A stretch of 64,000 nt of DNA, taken from positions 15,505,214-15,569,213 of the forward strand of contig OU452233.1 of assembly GCA_911728455.2 (NCBI GenBank), given 5' to 3'. Each line of letters starts with the position of its first letter. Positions within the stretch are counted from its first letter, which is position 1. Positions 28,901 to 43,900 of this stretch are shown here, in pieces. The translations under genes and the position numbers were made by a program. Under the pieces are notes generated by a model. That model saw only the letters and a program-made list of their open reading frames with translations, searched no databases and had not been told where the DNA came from. Source of the DNA: Marthasterias glacialis (lineage: Eukaryota > Echinodermata > Asteroidea > Forcipulatida > Asteriidae).

Positions 28901-31900
28901 TTATACATATTAATTTATATATTTTATGTAATATACATTATATTATACATATTACATATATTTTGTATATATATATATTATATGTGTGTGTGTTTATTTA
29001 TTTACTTGTTTTTTCCTCTATGGCTTGCTATACTTTATCCTCTTCGTAAGTGCCAACTTCACACAAACTGGCTGTAACGATTACGATGCCCATAGGAATT
29101 GCACTGAGCCAGTTTTTGCATCAGAAGATTGTGAAAGAAAAGTTGTATAACTGAATTTCATTAGCGTATTGCGATACGTCACTTAGTGAAAACACAAAAC
29201 AGCAAATAGGCCTATGGTGATACGTCGGTCATGCTAATTAGTGTAACAACAAAACTATTACGTGTTAGGTCCTAAAACTTGCTGGAAATGTTAACAGTAA
29301 TGAGTACATCAATAATTTGTACAAAAAACGGATTTTCTAAATTTTGACCATTATGCGTCGGTTCGTGGCACGACTGATGATTGAATGGGCAAAATTATTT
29401 GCATTTCCTTTTGGCATACCTGATAATGGCACCAAAGAGACTTTACATACAATGAGACGCAAGCACAAAATTCGTAATCACTTTAATTTACACTCAAACA
29501 AAATAAACCTCATCAATATGTTTTCTTTTTGTTCAATTAGGGCTGAGATTCATTTTCTACCACAAGGTAATATCCCGCCAGCAATCGGTTCGTGTCGTTA
29601 TTTTTTCAGACTTTTGCGGCCAAAGGGAATTCGACCTCGAGAACAACAAGGCGGTCAGTATTGGTAACCCAAACGTCACATCAGGGATATGTGTTTGGCA
29701 TCTCCAGGCACCACCCACAAGCTGGATGGTACTACAGTTTTCTAACTATCACATATCCGATACGTCTGCCTTTTTTGTCTCTTCACGGAGCGTACCTATC
29801 GACCCTTACATTGTAATTGCCAGATCTGAATTTATTATCTCTCAATACTTCTCCGTCAACCAAAGTGTTCCCAGAGAAAGGGCCGTAAAAAGTGATTCTG
29901 TATGGGTGGGGATTGCGATTAACTATGACATACCTCGGGATCAACGAACCGGCAGTAAACGCTCAGTATTTCGTCTGAGAGTGACGGCATTAAATGAAAC
30001 TGGTAAGCTATAAAATCGACATCTTCCCTAATTTCAATTCCATGTCCCTTTACACCCTTGGCCCCTAGTCCATAAACCCCTTTTACCGTCCCCATTCTAA
30101 TGTTTTTAGTGTACATCACCATCCTCTAAAGCTCGACCCTTTCCACCTCTCTTTTCCCTCTTGTGTCCGCAACATATCCCAACCCAGCTCGTACTCCACT
30201 GGACCCCGGCCTGTTCTACCAATAACTGCTGCTCTTATTTAACCAAGCTCTGGAATCATAAAATAAGAACTTTTATTAATAATATGCAGGTAATTTAGTG
30301 TTGAAATGCTTTCCTGACAGCCGCGTGTAGACCAGACGAGTTTCTATGCGACACCGGCATCCAGTGTGTTTCGAACGACACGACGTGCGATGGTCTGCCG
30401 GATTGCAATGACTTCTCCGATGAGTTGGGCTGTAGTGGTAAGTATGGTGGCTTTAAAGGGACATCGCATGTATATATTGACACAGATAATTGCATCATTA
30501 TTTGCAACAAGGGCAAAATCGTGAGATATGACGCCGATATTTGCAATTTTGTTCAAAAATCGTGAATATTGACACCCATTGCGTCAATATGTGTGATGGT
30601 CATTTGAAGCCGTCATAGGTAAGTATTTATGTTATGCGGGGCAAAGGTGCGTGCAATACCCGCGGTGACCTTTATTTTACCTGATTGGCAGCCACACATT
30701 ATATTTAGCAAAACAAGCAACAGTTATGGTTAACAAATGGGTTCCCTGACATGTGAGCATAACAACTCAAAAGAAGAAGAAGAAGCAATGGTGCTTGACG
30801 GTGTCTTCGATTTGTTACATGTATTTCGGACGGAAATATTTCGACGATTAATACTGGAATAAACTTTACAATCAGTAAGCGTTAAGATTAAAAATACAAG
30901 AAAAATAATTCTATAACAAAAACTATTATGTACGTTGTCTGTTCTCGCTCTTTTCAGTCTGCTGGCGCAAATTGCGCTGCGCTGATCATCACACGTTGCC
31001 TTTTGCTTGCCGAAAAACACATAATGTTATTTGAATATAAAACAAAGCCGTTGGAAAGTCTAACCGTTTTGAACCACACTCTCCTTGAACATTGTCTGTA
31101 GGTAATTGCTCCCCGAAGGACTTGGTGTGCAGTTACAACTCTCAAGAGTGGTGTTGGTCATCCTCTATCATATGTGACGGCATAAAAAATTGCGACGATC
31201 TGCGGGACGAAATAGGCTGCGGTGAGTGGTATTCTATTTTGAATCCGTCAGTCTTAACCATCTTTTATTCATTTTTTATTTCGATTTGAGATTGATTGAA
31301 CAGGAAATGGCCGGGTCCCCTCAATGATATTATGACTATCATAATGCTAATCATTATTTTGCTATTATAAACGAGGAAGATGACAGGATGTGCCAGCTGT
31401 ATAGAAAGGTTTGTTATTATGACGGACGTATCTTCGGCTAACCTTTCTACTTCCTTCATCAGCATGATGTAGTTAAATGTTTTGTATTTGACGTTGCCAT
31501 GTTACTATTGGTGTGTACTGTAACGTATATGCCACTGGGTCCTTGTTTGCTCTGTATCCAAACGCAGACAGAAAACAAACGAACTCAAATTACGTTCAAT
31601 ATGATTTATTTTTTCTTCGAGAAGAGCAACTTTTTAATGCTCACTCACTGAACTCGGCATTTGGTCTGTCTAACAAAACTGATTTACACAATATAAAGCA
31701 TTGTGTGAGTCACCTATTGGCTCAAAGCCAGCGTTTTCCCGCTGGCGCACACAATTATAGATCGGTCTATTTTATAGTCCATACTTCCGGAGGCAGGACG
31801 AGCGTTGAGACCGTTTTCGATGAACCTGTACCGGTGTCATGGTATTCAAAAGAAGGCGCTATAAGAAGGAGTTAGTACACAATTCTGACACACAACGGCA

Positions 31901-34900
31901 CACACAACTGTATTAAATTTTGATTTGTTTAAAAATTTTCGTATTTCTGGTGGTGCAAATCCCACAGCAGTCGTTATCCCTGTAGTCGTGTAAAAGTGGT
32001 TTAACAGTGTTCCTGTCTGCATTGTTCTTTGAACTCAAGGCACCGCTCAAAAGGTCACGAAATCCATATATCTTTCACGAAATCCGTGTACATGTGAGTA
32101 TCCAAAACGTGTGTGTGGCCCGCAACCGAACCACGGCTGCGATCGTGGTAAGAAAATCACACCTTGTGCTGTTTCTAAGGTAGGCGGGGCTTATTGGATT
32201 GGTCTATTTAAAATGTCGAGGTCAAAGATTGCAAAATGGCGACAGTCCCTCCTTTTCCTGCTCATTGCATCTCATACAACACAAAGCTACTGTCTAAACA
32301 ATTATAAAGTTAACATTGTTTTTTTTGGTTTTTTTTTTAGCCCCATCCTGTGGGAGTCACTTGGTTCATCTAAAGCAAAACCAAACTCATCAGCTGGTAT
32401 CTCCAAATGCTCCAGCTTCATATCCTAACAATATAAAATGCGTATGGTTCATCAAGGCTCCTCCAGGAACCGCAATTCTTATCAGTACCGTCAAAATCAA
32501 CCTCTACTACACGGCTAATCTAACAGTTGGTGAGGGAACCCTAGTCGACCCGGCTCGAAGGTATATTATATGGAAGCGGCAAGGAGGGACAGCACCCCTG
32601 ACTGCCGTCTCTGTGGGGAATGACGTTCGGGTTACCTTGGAAGATGACAATACGTACGGCCTTTCATGCATTGGGAATGCGTACTTTATTCTTGAACTAT
32701 TGGTGCTTGAGCAGTCAGGTGAGATAGTCCAAACACTAATTTGAGAATGTAAAGAAGTTGAACATAAGGTTATACTTTGAACTACGATGTTCCTTGGCGG
32801 TCGTAATCAATAGTAGATTAAATAGACTCAAATAAACTAAAACATACTTAAATGTACTGCTTGACCAGCAGTATCTGAGGTGTGGGACTTGGCGAAATCG
32901 AGTTCCGTCACCCTGACTAGCCCTTGAACTCATCGGCTCCTTCCAGGTATCTGAGTAAAACCTAGCTCCTACTCTATCCCCTATGTAGCTTCTCTCCCAT
33001 CGACAGCTTAGCTGTGATCCAATACAATGATGACAATAAAAGGGCTAGAGTGTTTGTTTGTGATGAACACAGGAAATTAGAATGATATGAGAGTCTCGCA
33101 GTTTATTCTTACGCATCTGGGATGCTCTGCGCTAAAAGTATTACACGACTGATTTTAGCCCTAATGTTGGCGGTCTGTTAGTCAATATCTCTGGCGTGTC
33201 GTGGCCGAGCGATCAAGCGTAAAGACGTTGGTCCCGTGTGTTGTGTAATGAAGCTAAAATAACCAAGCTACACTTATGGCTAAGAGAAGGGGGTTGCCCA
33301 AATTTGCCTCGCAGAGGCTGCTGAATGCGCCACGGCACATTATAAGGTGCTACATAAACGGCTCTCATAAAAAATAAAAATAAAAAAAAATAAAAACTCA
33401 AAAGCCTACCTTAAAAATAATATAATAAGCGCCTTGCGTACCTAACTGTTGGTAGATACGTTCGCTTTAAAACTCCAGTATTATTATCTTTGTTCAGTTG
33501 CCAGTCACAAGCCATACAACCAAAATTGAAATGAAATTTTCCCCGTCAGTTTCTCTTGTGGTTTATTGCTTTACGACTGTTTTTACTAATACATGTACAC
33601 GTATTGGTTGCCTATTATTTTATTTTGAAACTGAGTGACTACGAATTCCCACCGTTTCTGAAGTAGTTTTTCCTAAGCTGGTTTAAAATAGTTATTAACA
33701 TCGCTGCATGTCGCCATCACTTGCGATGTTACCCAACCTAGGTTTGCTTGACTCGAATTAGCCACCACAGTGACGTTATTAGGTACTCGGACGACACAGG
33801 TGACCCGGGATAGACTCGAGAATATATTCGAAAGGACTCAATGTTTCGAGTACCCTAGTACTGTCTGGTTAGGACAATAAAAACATGTGCACGTTGATAT
33901 TGATCAATGAATACTACCAGCATGGAACCCAGAAATCTCATCCGAAGAAATCTCTAGATACCAAATGTCTTAAATATTTTATTTTCATTGGCTGCAAATA
34001 CTTAAATTTGAGAGAATCTTATTTTAAATATATATATATATATATATATATATACCCACAAACTGTTTTTTGGTTTTATTTCCATTTGTGACTTTTACAT
34101 TGCTGTATCTCGTAGACACCTTGTGTAGGCGGCCATCACTGACGTCACGCCCAACTCTCAGTTTCTTTGAACTCAGTGAGGGCGCTATTTTAGCTTGTGA
34201 CGTCATAAAGGGTCTAGAAAAGACTGATAATAACATATTAAAACAAACCACCAAAAGCAGTGAAAGGTTAAGAGAACAAAAAAGTAGACAAGCTTTTCTA
34301 ACCGATTGTTCATAATGATATCCTTTTTCCCCTAAGTGAACTGTTCCAGGGAATACGAAGTAGCCTGTGAGAGCGGGTACCAGTGCGTCAACGAATCTAA
34401 TGTGTGTGATGGCATTTTCCATTGCTGGGATAAATCAGATGAACTATCATGCGGTACGTACGATGTACATAGCCGTCTTAACGAGGATGGAATTGAAACC
34501 ACGCGAGCTTTTAGGCGAATGTAAAAGAAATGCAAAATAAAGTGTCGAAAGAAGGATCATTGTGCGGCACCTAACTGTAGCCCGAGAACTATTAATGTAG
34601 CCCGGGCCTTTATGTACCGCCAGCCATGAAATGTAATTCATACCTATATGATGTCTGAGTCCCTTGTGGGATCTGTACTACATTTACGAGCCGCTCATAC
34701 ATGCAATGTGAAGATATCAAGGTGAATGATTTCAACAGGGGAACAAATCATTGGAACAGATTGGGAGAGAGCTTTGTGGAGGTGGACAAATTATGTGCGC
34801 TAAAACCCCTGTGTGGCGTTACGTAATGTTTTTCATCAATGTGCAGAACCTGTGAATACTTACAGTACGGTAGTTGAGGAAAAACGTGATATACCTGTGA

Positions 34901-37900
34901 TAATTTTATAAAGCCCAATACCCGTCAGAGTATCTACATGATTGTACAAATCTCCCTACAATGGTAAGGTTTCGCGCAAAACAGCTTTGGCAGAAAAGAG
35001 TGCCAACTTGGCTTTTGTGATTTTTTTTTATAAATAGCTTATTTGATTGCTTACTGATTTTTGTAAAACCCTATTTTCATGAATATATGTTTGAAGTAAG
35101 GAAATGAAGTTGACATGTTTGTTAAAATGCGGAAGCTCATTAATCCTGTATTTTATGTCGTTATGCTGTTTACTGCAGGTCAGTGCGATTCAGAACTGCT
35201 TTGTGCCGCGCCTGTCGGTGGTGGGCAAATCTGTCTTCAGAAAATGTTCATCTGCGATGGGATATCTCACTGCGCAGATTTTGCGGATGAAACTTTGTGC
35301 TGTAAGTACTACACATTAGTGGCCGAAAAACTGTCCCGCAATCGGCCTCAAAAAGGCCTAGGAAAAGTCTCTTGCCCCATGGTCAAGGTTACAATCACAG
35401 TCAGTACTAGCTCGGTAATCATTAAAAGGCTGTAACTAAATTAACCATATTATTTTGCAAAGCGTTTTTTTTTTCTAAGACTTAATTTACTATCGTGCTT
35501 CAAAGTTAGTTCTTCTTTTCTCCCCTTTTCTACAGCAAGTTTTTGTGGAAACGAGAGATACATCAATCTTGAGGACTACCCGGATTACACTTATAACATT
35601 TCATCCCTTGAAACAGGATATCCGCCACTGACTGCCTGTCTCTGGATCTTCACCGCAAGCCCGGAATACAGGTGAAATATATATCTGAGAATGTTCCGCC
35701 CAAAATGTACAGCTTTCTCGAGGCGACTTGATGCATTCCAGTCTCAGAGCAGTAACTTAAAGTTGTCATGGCCCGATGATTGCCGTAATAATTGGTTGAA
35801 AGATTTTATTCTCTCTGAATGAATTTTGTCTGATGATGCTATTTCAAAACGAAAACAACATACACAGACTTTCGCATAATATTGCATGAGTGCACAACAT
35901 GCAAATTGTTCATGGTTTCCGTAATGTATCTCTGTACTCTTTTTGAAACTGTAAAGCGCATCGAGGGATCTGCGCTATTATTGGTATTATTGTTATTACT
36001 ATTATTGTCATCATTATCGTTATCGTTATCGTTATGGCTATGGCTTCGCTATGGCTTTGGCTATGGCTATGTCTATGGCTATGGTTATGGTTATGGCTAT
36101 GGCTATGCTTTGGCTTTGGCTTTGGATATGGCTATGGCTTTGGCTTTGGCTATGGTTTTGGCTATGGCTTTTGCTATGGCTTTTGCTATTGCTATGGCTA
36201 TGGCTTTGGCTATGGCTATCGCAATGGCTTTGGCTTTGGCTATGGCTTTGGCTTTGGCTTTGGATTTGGCTTTGGCTTTGGCTTTGGCTATGGCTATGGC
36301 TATGGCTTTGGCTATGGCTATGGCTTTGGCTATGGTTATGGCTATGGCTATGGCTTTGGCTATGGCTATGGCTTTGTCTGTGGCTATGGCTGTGGCTTTG
36401 GCTATGGCTATGGCTATGGCTATGGCTATGGATATGGATATGGCTATGGTTATGGTTATGGTTATGGTTACGGTTATGGTTATGGTTATGGTTATGGTTA
36501 TGGTTATGGTTATGGTTATGGTTATGGTTATGGTTATGGTTATCGAATCAGTTTCATTATTTTGTTGTTGTCGTCGTCGTCGTCATCATCATCATCTTTG
36601 CACCATCTGATGCCATCGGAATGTACACTTTTTCCCCTCTTCATGGTCACTGAAGCACATTTCTCCAGACCAAACTGCGTCCCGATGTCATCACTGAAAA
36701 TCCCGACGGTCTGCACCAAAGAATCGATCCCCGCTTATTCTTTGCAAACAACTTCAAATCGTCCATAAAAAGCAGATGGTTGATCTTACATCCGCCCTTC
36801 ATCATTACATAGCCAGCACTCGCCTTCCTCAGAATCACTGATAGGGGCATCAATGCCAGTACAAATAGTAGTGGAGACAGAGAGTAACCCCACAAAATAC
36901 CTCTTCTTATGCATACCTTGCCCAGACTATCGTTGTTGGCTTTTCGCCACGTCTTCATGCTCTCACCCAGAAGACGTTTTACTGCATCGGTCATTCTAAC
37001 CATATCAAGACATTCCACTGTCCATGTGTGTGATACCATGTCGTACGCCTTCTTGTAATCGATCCACGCCATTACCAAGTTAGTCTTTCTACTCATGCAG
37101 TCCTTCAGCACAGCCTTATCGATGATAAGTTGATCATATTATTATCAATAATACATGACTGATGGACGTGAGATAATGTCGGATTTTATTAAATTACCAC
37201 TTATCATTGGCAGATTTAATTTATTTCGTGCACTACCTTAAATGAAAGCTCATCTTCGAACGTTCACATTTTAACTACTAACAAAATCTGATACATCGCT
37301 TAGGTAAAATGCTTTCTCATTGAAGGATTATTCTAGAAGTAAAGCACCAGAACACAAGCAGTGGTGACACCACGTCTGTAGGAAATGGCGTAGACCCAAC
37401 TGACTTGTCTTCTCTACTGGGAAGTTTGTTGGGACTTGATGAAAGGAGGCGGGTTTTCAGCTCTGTTCACTCGATGTGGGTTAACTTCCTAGCAACTGAC
37501 GTTTACCAATTGGGAGGACGGTTCTGGTATCAAGTTAGCGTATACGATGACTCGGGTAAGCTCTAAACTACAATGATAGACGGTATTGTTGACGATGGTG
37601 TTTGTGCGGAGTACAATAGTCACTCCAAAGGGGGAGTTTGAAACGCTGGATGGCAGCAGACCTACCAGGTAAATTTCCATTGTTGGCGCAGCTCTGAGCA
37701 TGCACACATTTCTGAGAACACAGGATTTACCAGGAAAGTTTGCTGCCACCTAGTGTCCTGAAAAATCTCCCATTGTATTTGTGAGGTGTTCCTCAGCAAA
37801 CCTCATCTACGGAACCGTCTTCCGGAAATTAAATTGTTTTGTTTGGCATGTATATAGGCCTAATTACTTTTTTAATCCGAGACTTTTGTTTCGCTGATCC

Positions 37901-40900
37901 TACAGCAGCTGATCTTTGCTGCACCTGCCCAAGAGCTCAAGAGCATGCTAGGTGGATAGATTAGGCCGCAGTGTACAGTGCTGTCATCAATGTATTTTTC
38001 ATTCTTTCCCATCTTCAATTCCATGTTGAAGACAATGTAGCAACGTATAGTTTCAATTTGAATTTGAGATTTTAAGTTTGTCCTTCCCACATGCCAAGCA
38101 AACAACAAACGAAGGTCTTTGACCTGCACTGAACTATTTGCCACTTAAGAGAAATGTTTTGTTTTGACCTAATTGCAACTTGTAGTTCCCTGTGAGGAAG
38201 GGATGTTCAGGTGTGAATCGTCAAGACTGTGCATAGATGGCCACTTCCGGTGTGATGGCATTCCTAACTGTGAAGACTTCAGCGATGAGATTGGTTGTGG
38301 TAAGGTGTTCCCTAATCGTAACCTATTCGTTTCCATTGGTTCTGCTGGTGCCAAATCGTCAATAATAGTTATAAAGCTACACGGCAAAAAAGTATGATAT
38401 TTCAATCAACGTTTCAGCGTCTTATGTCTTATATATGTGTAAATTGATTTATTTAAAATATAGCAAACCTAAAATGCTGGACCCTGGATACTAGAAACCC
38501 GTGTCAATATTGAACTGCAGACTCTGTTTAGTGTTCAACCAACCCATCCAGTTTTGCTATTGAAATAAAATAATTTAAAGTTTTGGTTGTAATTAATACC
38601 GGGTCGATGCTGTCTCATGTTATTATATAAGCCGGAAGAACTAATACCAACGTTTTTGCGGCGTATTTTTAGCTGTTTGCGCCCTCTTGTGTCAGGCTGA
38701 CAGGATTGCGATAGTTTAGTTTTTGAACCTTCCGTCTTGTAAAGTGCACCAACCATCTAACAGAGGACCCGAGTTATGTCTCGGCTTAGGTACCGGTAAA
38801 CAGTATCACACATTGCAGTGGGGCAAATCATCAGTTGGTGCAGACTACCAAACACCTTCTCACACAAGACATTTTTTAATAATAATCATAAGTTTATGGC
38901 ATCCAGCTTAAATGATAATAATTATAATTATTACAGTCGGTTCTTATATGGCGGGTATATTATAGTAAATAGATCAGGGCGCTTAACGGCATTATTATCC
39001 GTGTTCCTTAAACCTTTTCAACTCCCTGGGGAGCGTACAGACTCAAGCTGCTCAGGGCTAAGGTGTTAATCCAACACATTGTCATCCCACGGCCCTCGCA
39101 GGTTCCCATATACACCTATGTAAAGGGAAGCAACTATGGTTAAGTGTCTTGGTCAAGGACACAAGTTTCATTGATACCGGGAATCGAACCCGCACTTCGA
39201 TAGTTCAGCCATCACAACTTGAGTTGATGCACTAGAGTGCTAGGCCTCAACACGTCATGTGCACACAGAGGAACACTTGCGAAGATTGGAATATTGTTTC
39301 TATAAACGATGTAAAATTTATTTTGTTGTGATTAATCAACGTCATAATCAACGCCTTGTGTTACATGGCCCTTTGGTTTGAGTATTTAGTTAAGGCTTGT
39401 GTTTATAGCGTTGAAAACTTATGTGAGATTCTATTATGTTAAGGACAATTGAAATTATATACCAGATAATTGCCACGTACAGATTAAAATGTATTTTACT
39501 CACACTATACTGTTTTATCATTATGTTGAATGTGGATGAAGTTATTAATTTTATTTAACACTAAATCAACAGATATCTGCAACAGTCAATCAACAATCAA
39601 TATTACCGACGATCAAGTTCATACTTTGGGGGCGGACATCGAAGGAGTTTTCCAGTTTCCAAGTGGTAAAACGTGTGTGTGGCTCATTTTGGCCTCTGAG
39701 GGACACCGTATTCTACTCACCATTGTTAAACTCCATGTACAACCAATCGACTTAAAGTTCGTTGATGGGACACCATGGACAAGAACGGAACTGTTCTACA
39801 CGAACAATGACCGATCTTCGAAGATCAGTGTCACTTCGAAAACAAACAACGTGCTTATTTTATTTTCGCCCAAGGTTAGTTCCGGAGTTCGGTTTACTGT
39901 AGAACTGGAGCAGTTTGAGCCGATGGGTAAGTAGCCGCAGAGAAAACAGAGGGGGAAATACTGGCATTTTACATTGTTTTTATCGCTAGGAACAAACTAA
40001 CAAAACGATATCATTAATATTAATGCTATATGTAGACAATCAAAATATACTCTTCCTAAATTGGCTGCAGCCTGTAGGCCAGATCATCGGTGTTTAATAG
40101 TACACGGATGTCATTATTCACAGCCGTAGCAAAATCGACCATAATATAGCCCTCTCGTATAGGTCAATAGAAAGTTTCTCATGGGCCATTTCTGCACGTA
40201 TATCATTACTACGTTTTCATTGTTGACCTCTAAGATGTGGGAGGGTTGACTGACTTCTATACTTCAAGCAGCCTCACACATAAAGATTTCTGGGAACCTT
40301 TGGTTACCATGTACATTTGCCTTAAAGGGACACTTTGCCTTCAAATCTCTTAACACGTTGCTGCTTGGAATTGCTCCTTATACTTTTTAAGAGTCGTTCA
40401 TGTAACAAAACAGTGTGTTGTAGTTTATAGTGAGTTGTGATTAAAAACATGCCTTTGCCTCTGGAAACACAACCGGTGGAACCACACTCTACATATAAAC
40501 AAACCGGTACGCTCCGCCTTTTTTCGGAGTCAAAAATTTGGTTCTACAAAATGGCGGACCGTGGTCTATCACAAAATTTAACCCCCCAAAAAATAACACA
40601 ATTTCAAGGGATATTTATGTGAATCAATATATTCTACTTTTAAAATATCTATCCAATCGTATTTATTTCTTAACAAACGTTTTTTTAGCCCAAAAGCGCC
40701 CAATCCGAAGGCAACTTGACTAGCGAAGGAAACAAACCACGCGTCCCAACGTTCGAATACATGTACATTTAGAACACCCCACCAACTGTACACCATTTCT
40801 TACATTTTTATTTTTATTTAGAATGTGAGGAGGGTGATATTGTTTGTCCGTCTGGCCGCGCTTGCATACCTGAACATGAGATGTGTGACGGTACACCACA

Positions 40901-43900
40901 GTGTCCGCTACTAGGAGATGAGGTCGGATGCGGTAAGTTAACAACAATGTGTTGTCCATAAGGGTTAGGGGAAAAGGTCGAGAGTATTAGGGGCACGTGC
41001 TGGAAGACAGTTTTGTGATGTGAATACTAGAAAACTGTGCACCTATTGGTTGCCGGTGTTGGATATTTTTAAGGACTTGAGATGGTATTAATTCTCTATC
41101 AGGAGTCGGGGTGATATGAATTCTCATGGCTCGATTAAGGTGGGTTAACACATACAGATCGTTGTCATTGATTGGTGGAACATGCGTCCAATATTTGTAA
41201 AGTACAAGGCGCTATGATAACAACTTCTGCACGTTCGTGTAATACTGTTAGCAATGGTATTCTGTTCCGATCTATAAATTAAGTTGTTCTGCGCTTATTA
41301 AAAATTTTGCACCAAACAATGGACCTTATGCATATGGCGTCATTTGAGAAGGGCGCCCTCGCCTAGAGGTCAAAAGGAGGTTGTTCATTGGCCAATCATG
41401 TACGCCGCGCGTACATATCTGTGCGTTTCCATTGTTTCATCATCGTTTTACCTCTAAGATGGCGGCTGGTAATGTCAATGCATATAAGGTCTATTTTATT
41501 AACGTGGAAAAAAAAATGTGTGTGATGCAGGTCTGTTAACAAATAAGTAAGTGTAACACTTAAATTTATCTTAACATACTTTCCCTCTACCGATTTGCAG
41601 GTAATTGCACAAGTGACGAATACTGGTGTGACGGATTGTGTCTTAATACCTTGACGGAAATATGTAATGGAATTCGAAAGTGCAAGGATTTCTCAGACGA
41701 GAGTTATTGTTGTAAGCATTTAAAGACGTGCTCGAATTCAGTTTTGTGATGCACTCATTTTTTTCAATAGAGTCATTAGAAGGGGGAAATGATTTTACAA
41801 ATCTATAGCCTCGTCCTTCTTGTCCTTTTGGAGAAGTACTCTTTTTAAATTCTTCGAACGGATAGTTGACTTGGGCTCTTTTTAGATTGTCCGATTGTTT
41901 GTTGAGATGTGACATGCTTTTAGGACTCAGTACACGACCATCATGGAATTGATTATTCGTAATATTTAAATTGTCGTTTTCAAATAAGCATCTTTATCCT
42001 TAACAGTGCCATGTGGGAAGCTTGAAATTGTGTTGCAGAACGGAACCACAACTTCGTCGCCATTGTTTTCACCGAATTATCCAGAGAACTATCCAGATAG
42101 CCTTGAGTGCTTCTGGCTCGTCACCGCCGACCCCGACACCGTGATTTCCTTTGAGTTATCGGTCATTGACCTGGAATTAGGCTTCGACATATTTACCATT
42201 GGCAACGGAGAGGATAACCTCGACGAAGCATCTGTCATAACGAGGTTAACAGGGAATCTAAACAGCGTCCGGGTCCAGACTAAAACCTCACAAGCCTGGG
42301 TGCAATTCAAAAGCGATGGATCGATAACCAAAAGTGGATTTTCAGGAATGATAACACAAGTTGATCCGAATGGTGAGTGTAAAACTGATGACGCAGTGTT
42401 CTTGAGAGAAACATTTCCTACAGGCCATAGGCCTAGATCTTTTATTGAGCTGTGGTTGTCATGAAAAAATAGAATGGTGTAACTACGGTGGGTCATTTTC
42501 GCCAATTCCTAGAGAACTCGTTTTTAACGGCCAAAACACCGTATATTGCGTTCTTTCATCGTAATATTGAGTATATCGCCGAAGTACGGCGATACAACGC
42601 AAAAACAATACGGCGATATAACGTAATAAAATACGGCGATCAGTTGGTCAGTTAAAGTGCAAATAAACATAAAATAAATAGTTGAGACAAAATCTGGTAT
42701 TAAAAAAACAAACATTGTTTTAATATAATAAATACAGTTGTCTGCCAAAGCGACGAGTTTTCCTGCGGGGATGCAGCTGGTATTCTTTGCCTTAGCATCG
42801 AAGACAAATGTACAGGGTACGCGTTTTGTAAAGATGAGTCTGATGAACAGAATTGTGGTGAGTTTTTTATGTAATATTATCCCCACGTGTTGTTTATGTA
42901 ACATTATCCCCATATGTTTAGCTGTTTATTCACAGACTGAGACCGTCGTATTGATGTGTCTGAATACGACAATGAAACTACATGCGAGATAGGCCTATGT
43001 CTATGTTTAATAACACTACACTGCACAATCGGGGATGTTAAATTGGTTCTCTTGGTATCTATATGTGACAACACCGACATGGTGTTAATTGTACAAACGT
43101 TGTTATGTACAGTATGCTTCCCCCTGGAATCGATCGATTTTCAGGTTATTCGCTCCCATCTCAGTAAAGTTTGAACGGATTTCATTCATTTATATGTTAT
43201 GACACGTCCTGTGTCATCGCCTGTGCTCCATGCGACTTTTACTGCCCTCAGATGAAAAATGAGAGAGCCTTCTATGGATACATACATACGCACACCCTTA
43301 CATATGGCAGTAAAGGGGTCCTCCTATTGTTCTATTATTCCCTTTTCTGAAGAATTCCTCTGTGGGGTAGCGCTAGAACAAAGAAAACCTTGTGGGGTAG
43401 CATTGTTACATTGTGTAAAGTACCCCGTAAGTTGGTGAGTGTAAGGGCACACATACGTACCACATTGTGTGAATTATAGTAAGATATACTTCCCGAATTT
43501 GACAATGTCGTATCTTTTCCCGTTTCAGGTTCTTGTGGAAGCCGGGATATTCATCTGTTCGAAGGAGTAACCAACCTCACCTCTCCCTTATATCCGGCCA
43601 AGTACCCAACGGGCACCAACTGCAGCTGGCAAATCATCCCAGCTTCCAATCAACCATTCGTCATAGTAATCATCGATTTCGCTATGGAAGAAGGATATGA
43701 TAACGTGACATTTAGCAGTGGGGATTCCGCAAATGGACCGGGCTCAACCCAGGTGCTCGTACTGACTGGAAGTAATGTCCCAATAAGGAAGCTGCTCTTG
43801 CATGACTCCATTTGGGTGACATTCAACAGCGACAACTCCACTAGTTTGACAGGATTCTACTTCCAGATATTTTACCTCATTGGAAATACAACTGGTGAGC

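Larger units (their letters stand above)
25286..29609 (+). other. Large gene 2 intron (LDLa 1 to CUB 2)
   Basis: 4.3-kb intron filled with the repeats listed separately, plus an AT-rich tract (28840-29000). No further exon of the family seen: no cysteine-rich phase-1 block with flanking splice sites. Confidence 0.6.

Noticed and set aside
35882-36768. Long forward frames of 200-244 codons over the hexamer satellite
   Set aside because: All three frames are open because a 6-nt unit without stops is repeated. The peptides are pure repeats inside a spliced intron.
38299-39573. Gene boundary splitting gene 2 into two genes
   Set aside because: No stop, poly(A) context or signal peptide appears, and the phase-1 join is perfect. 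Kept as an alternative only.
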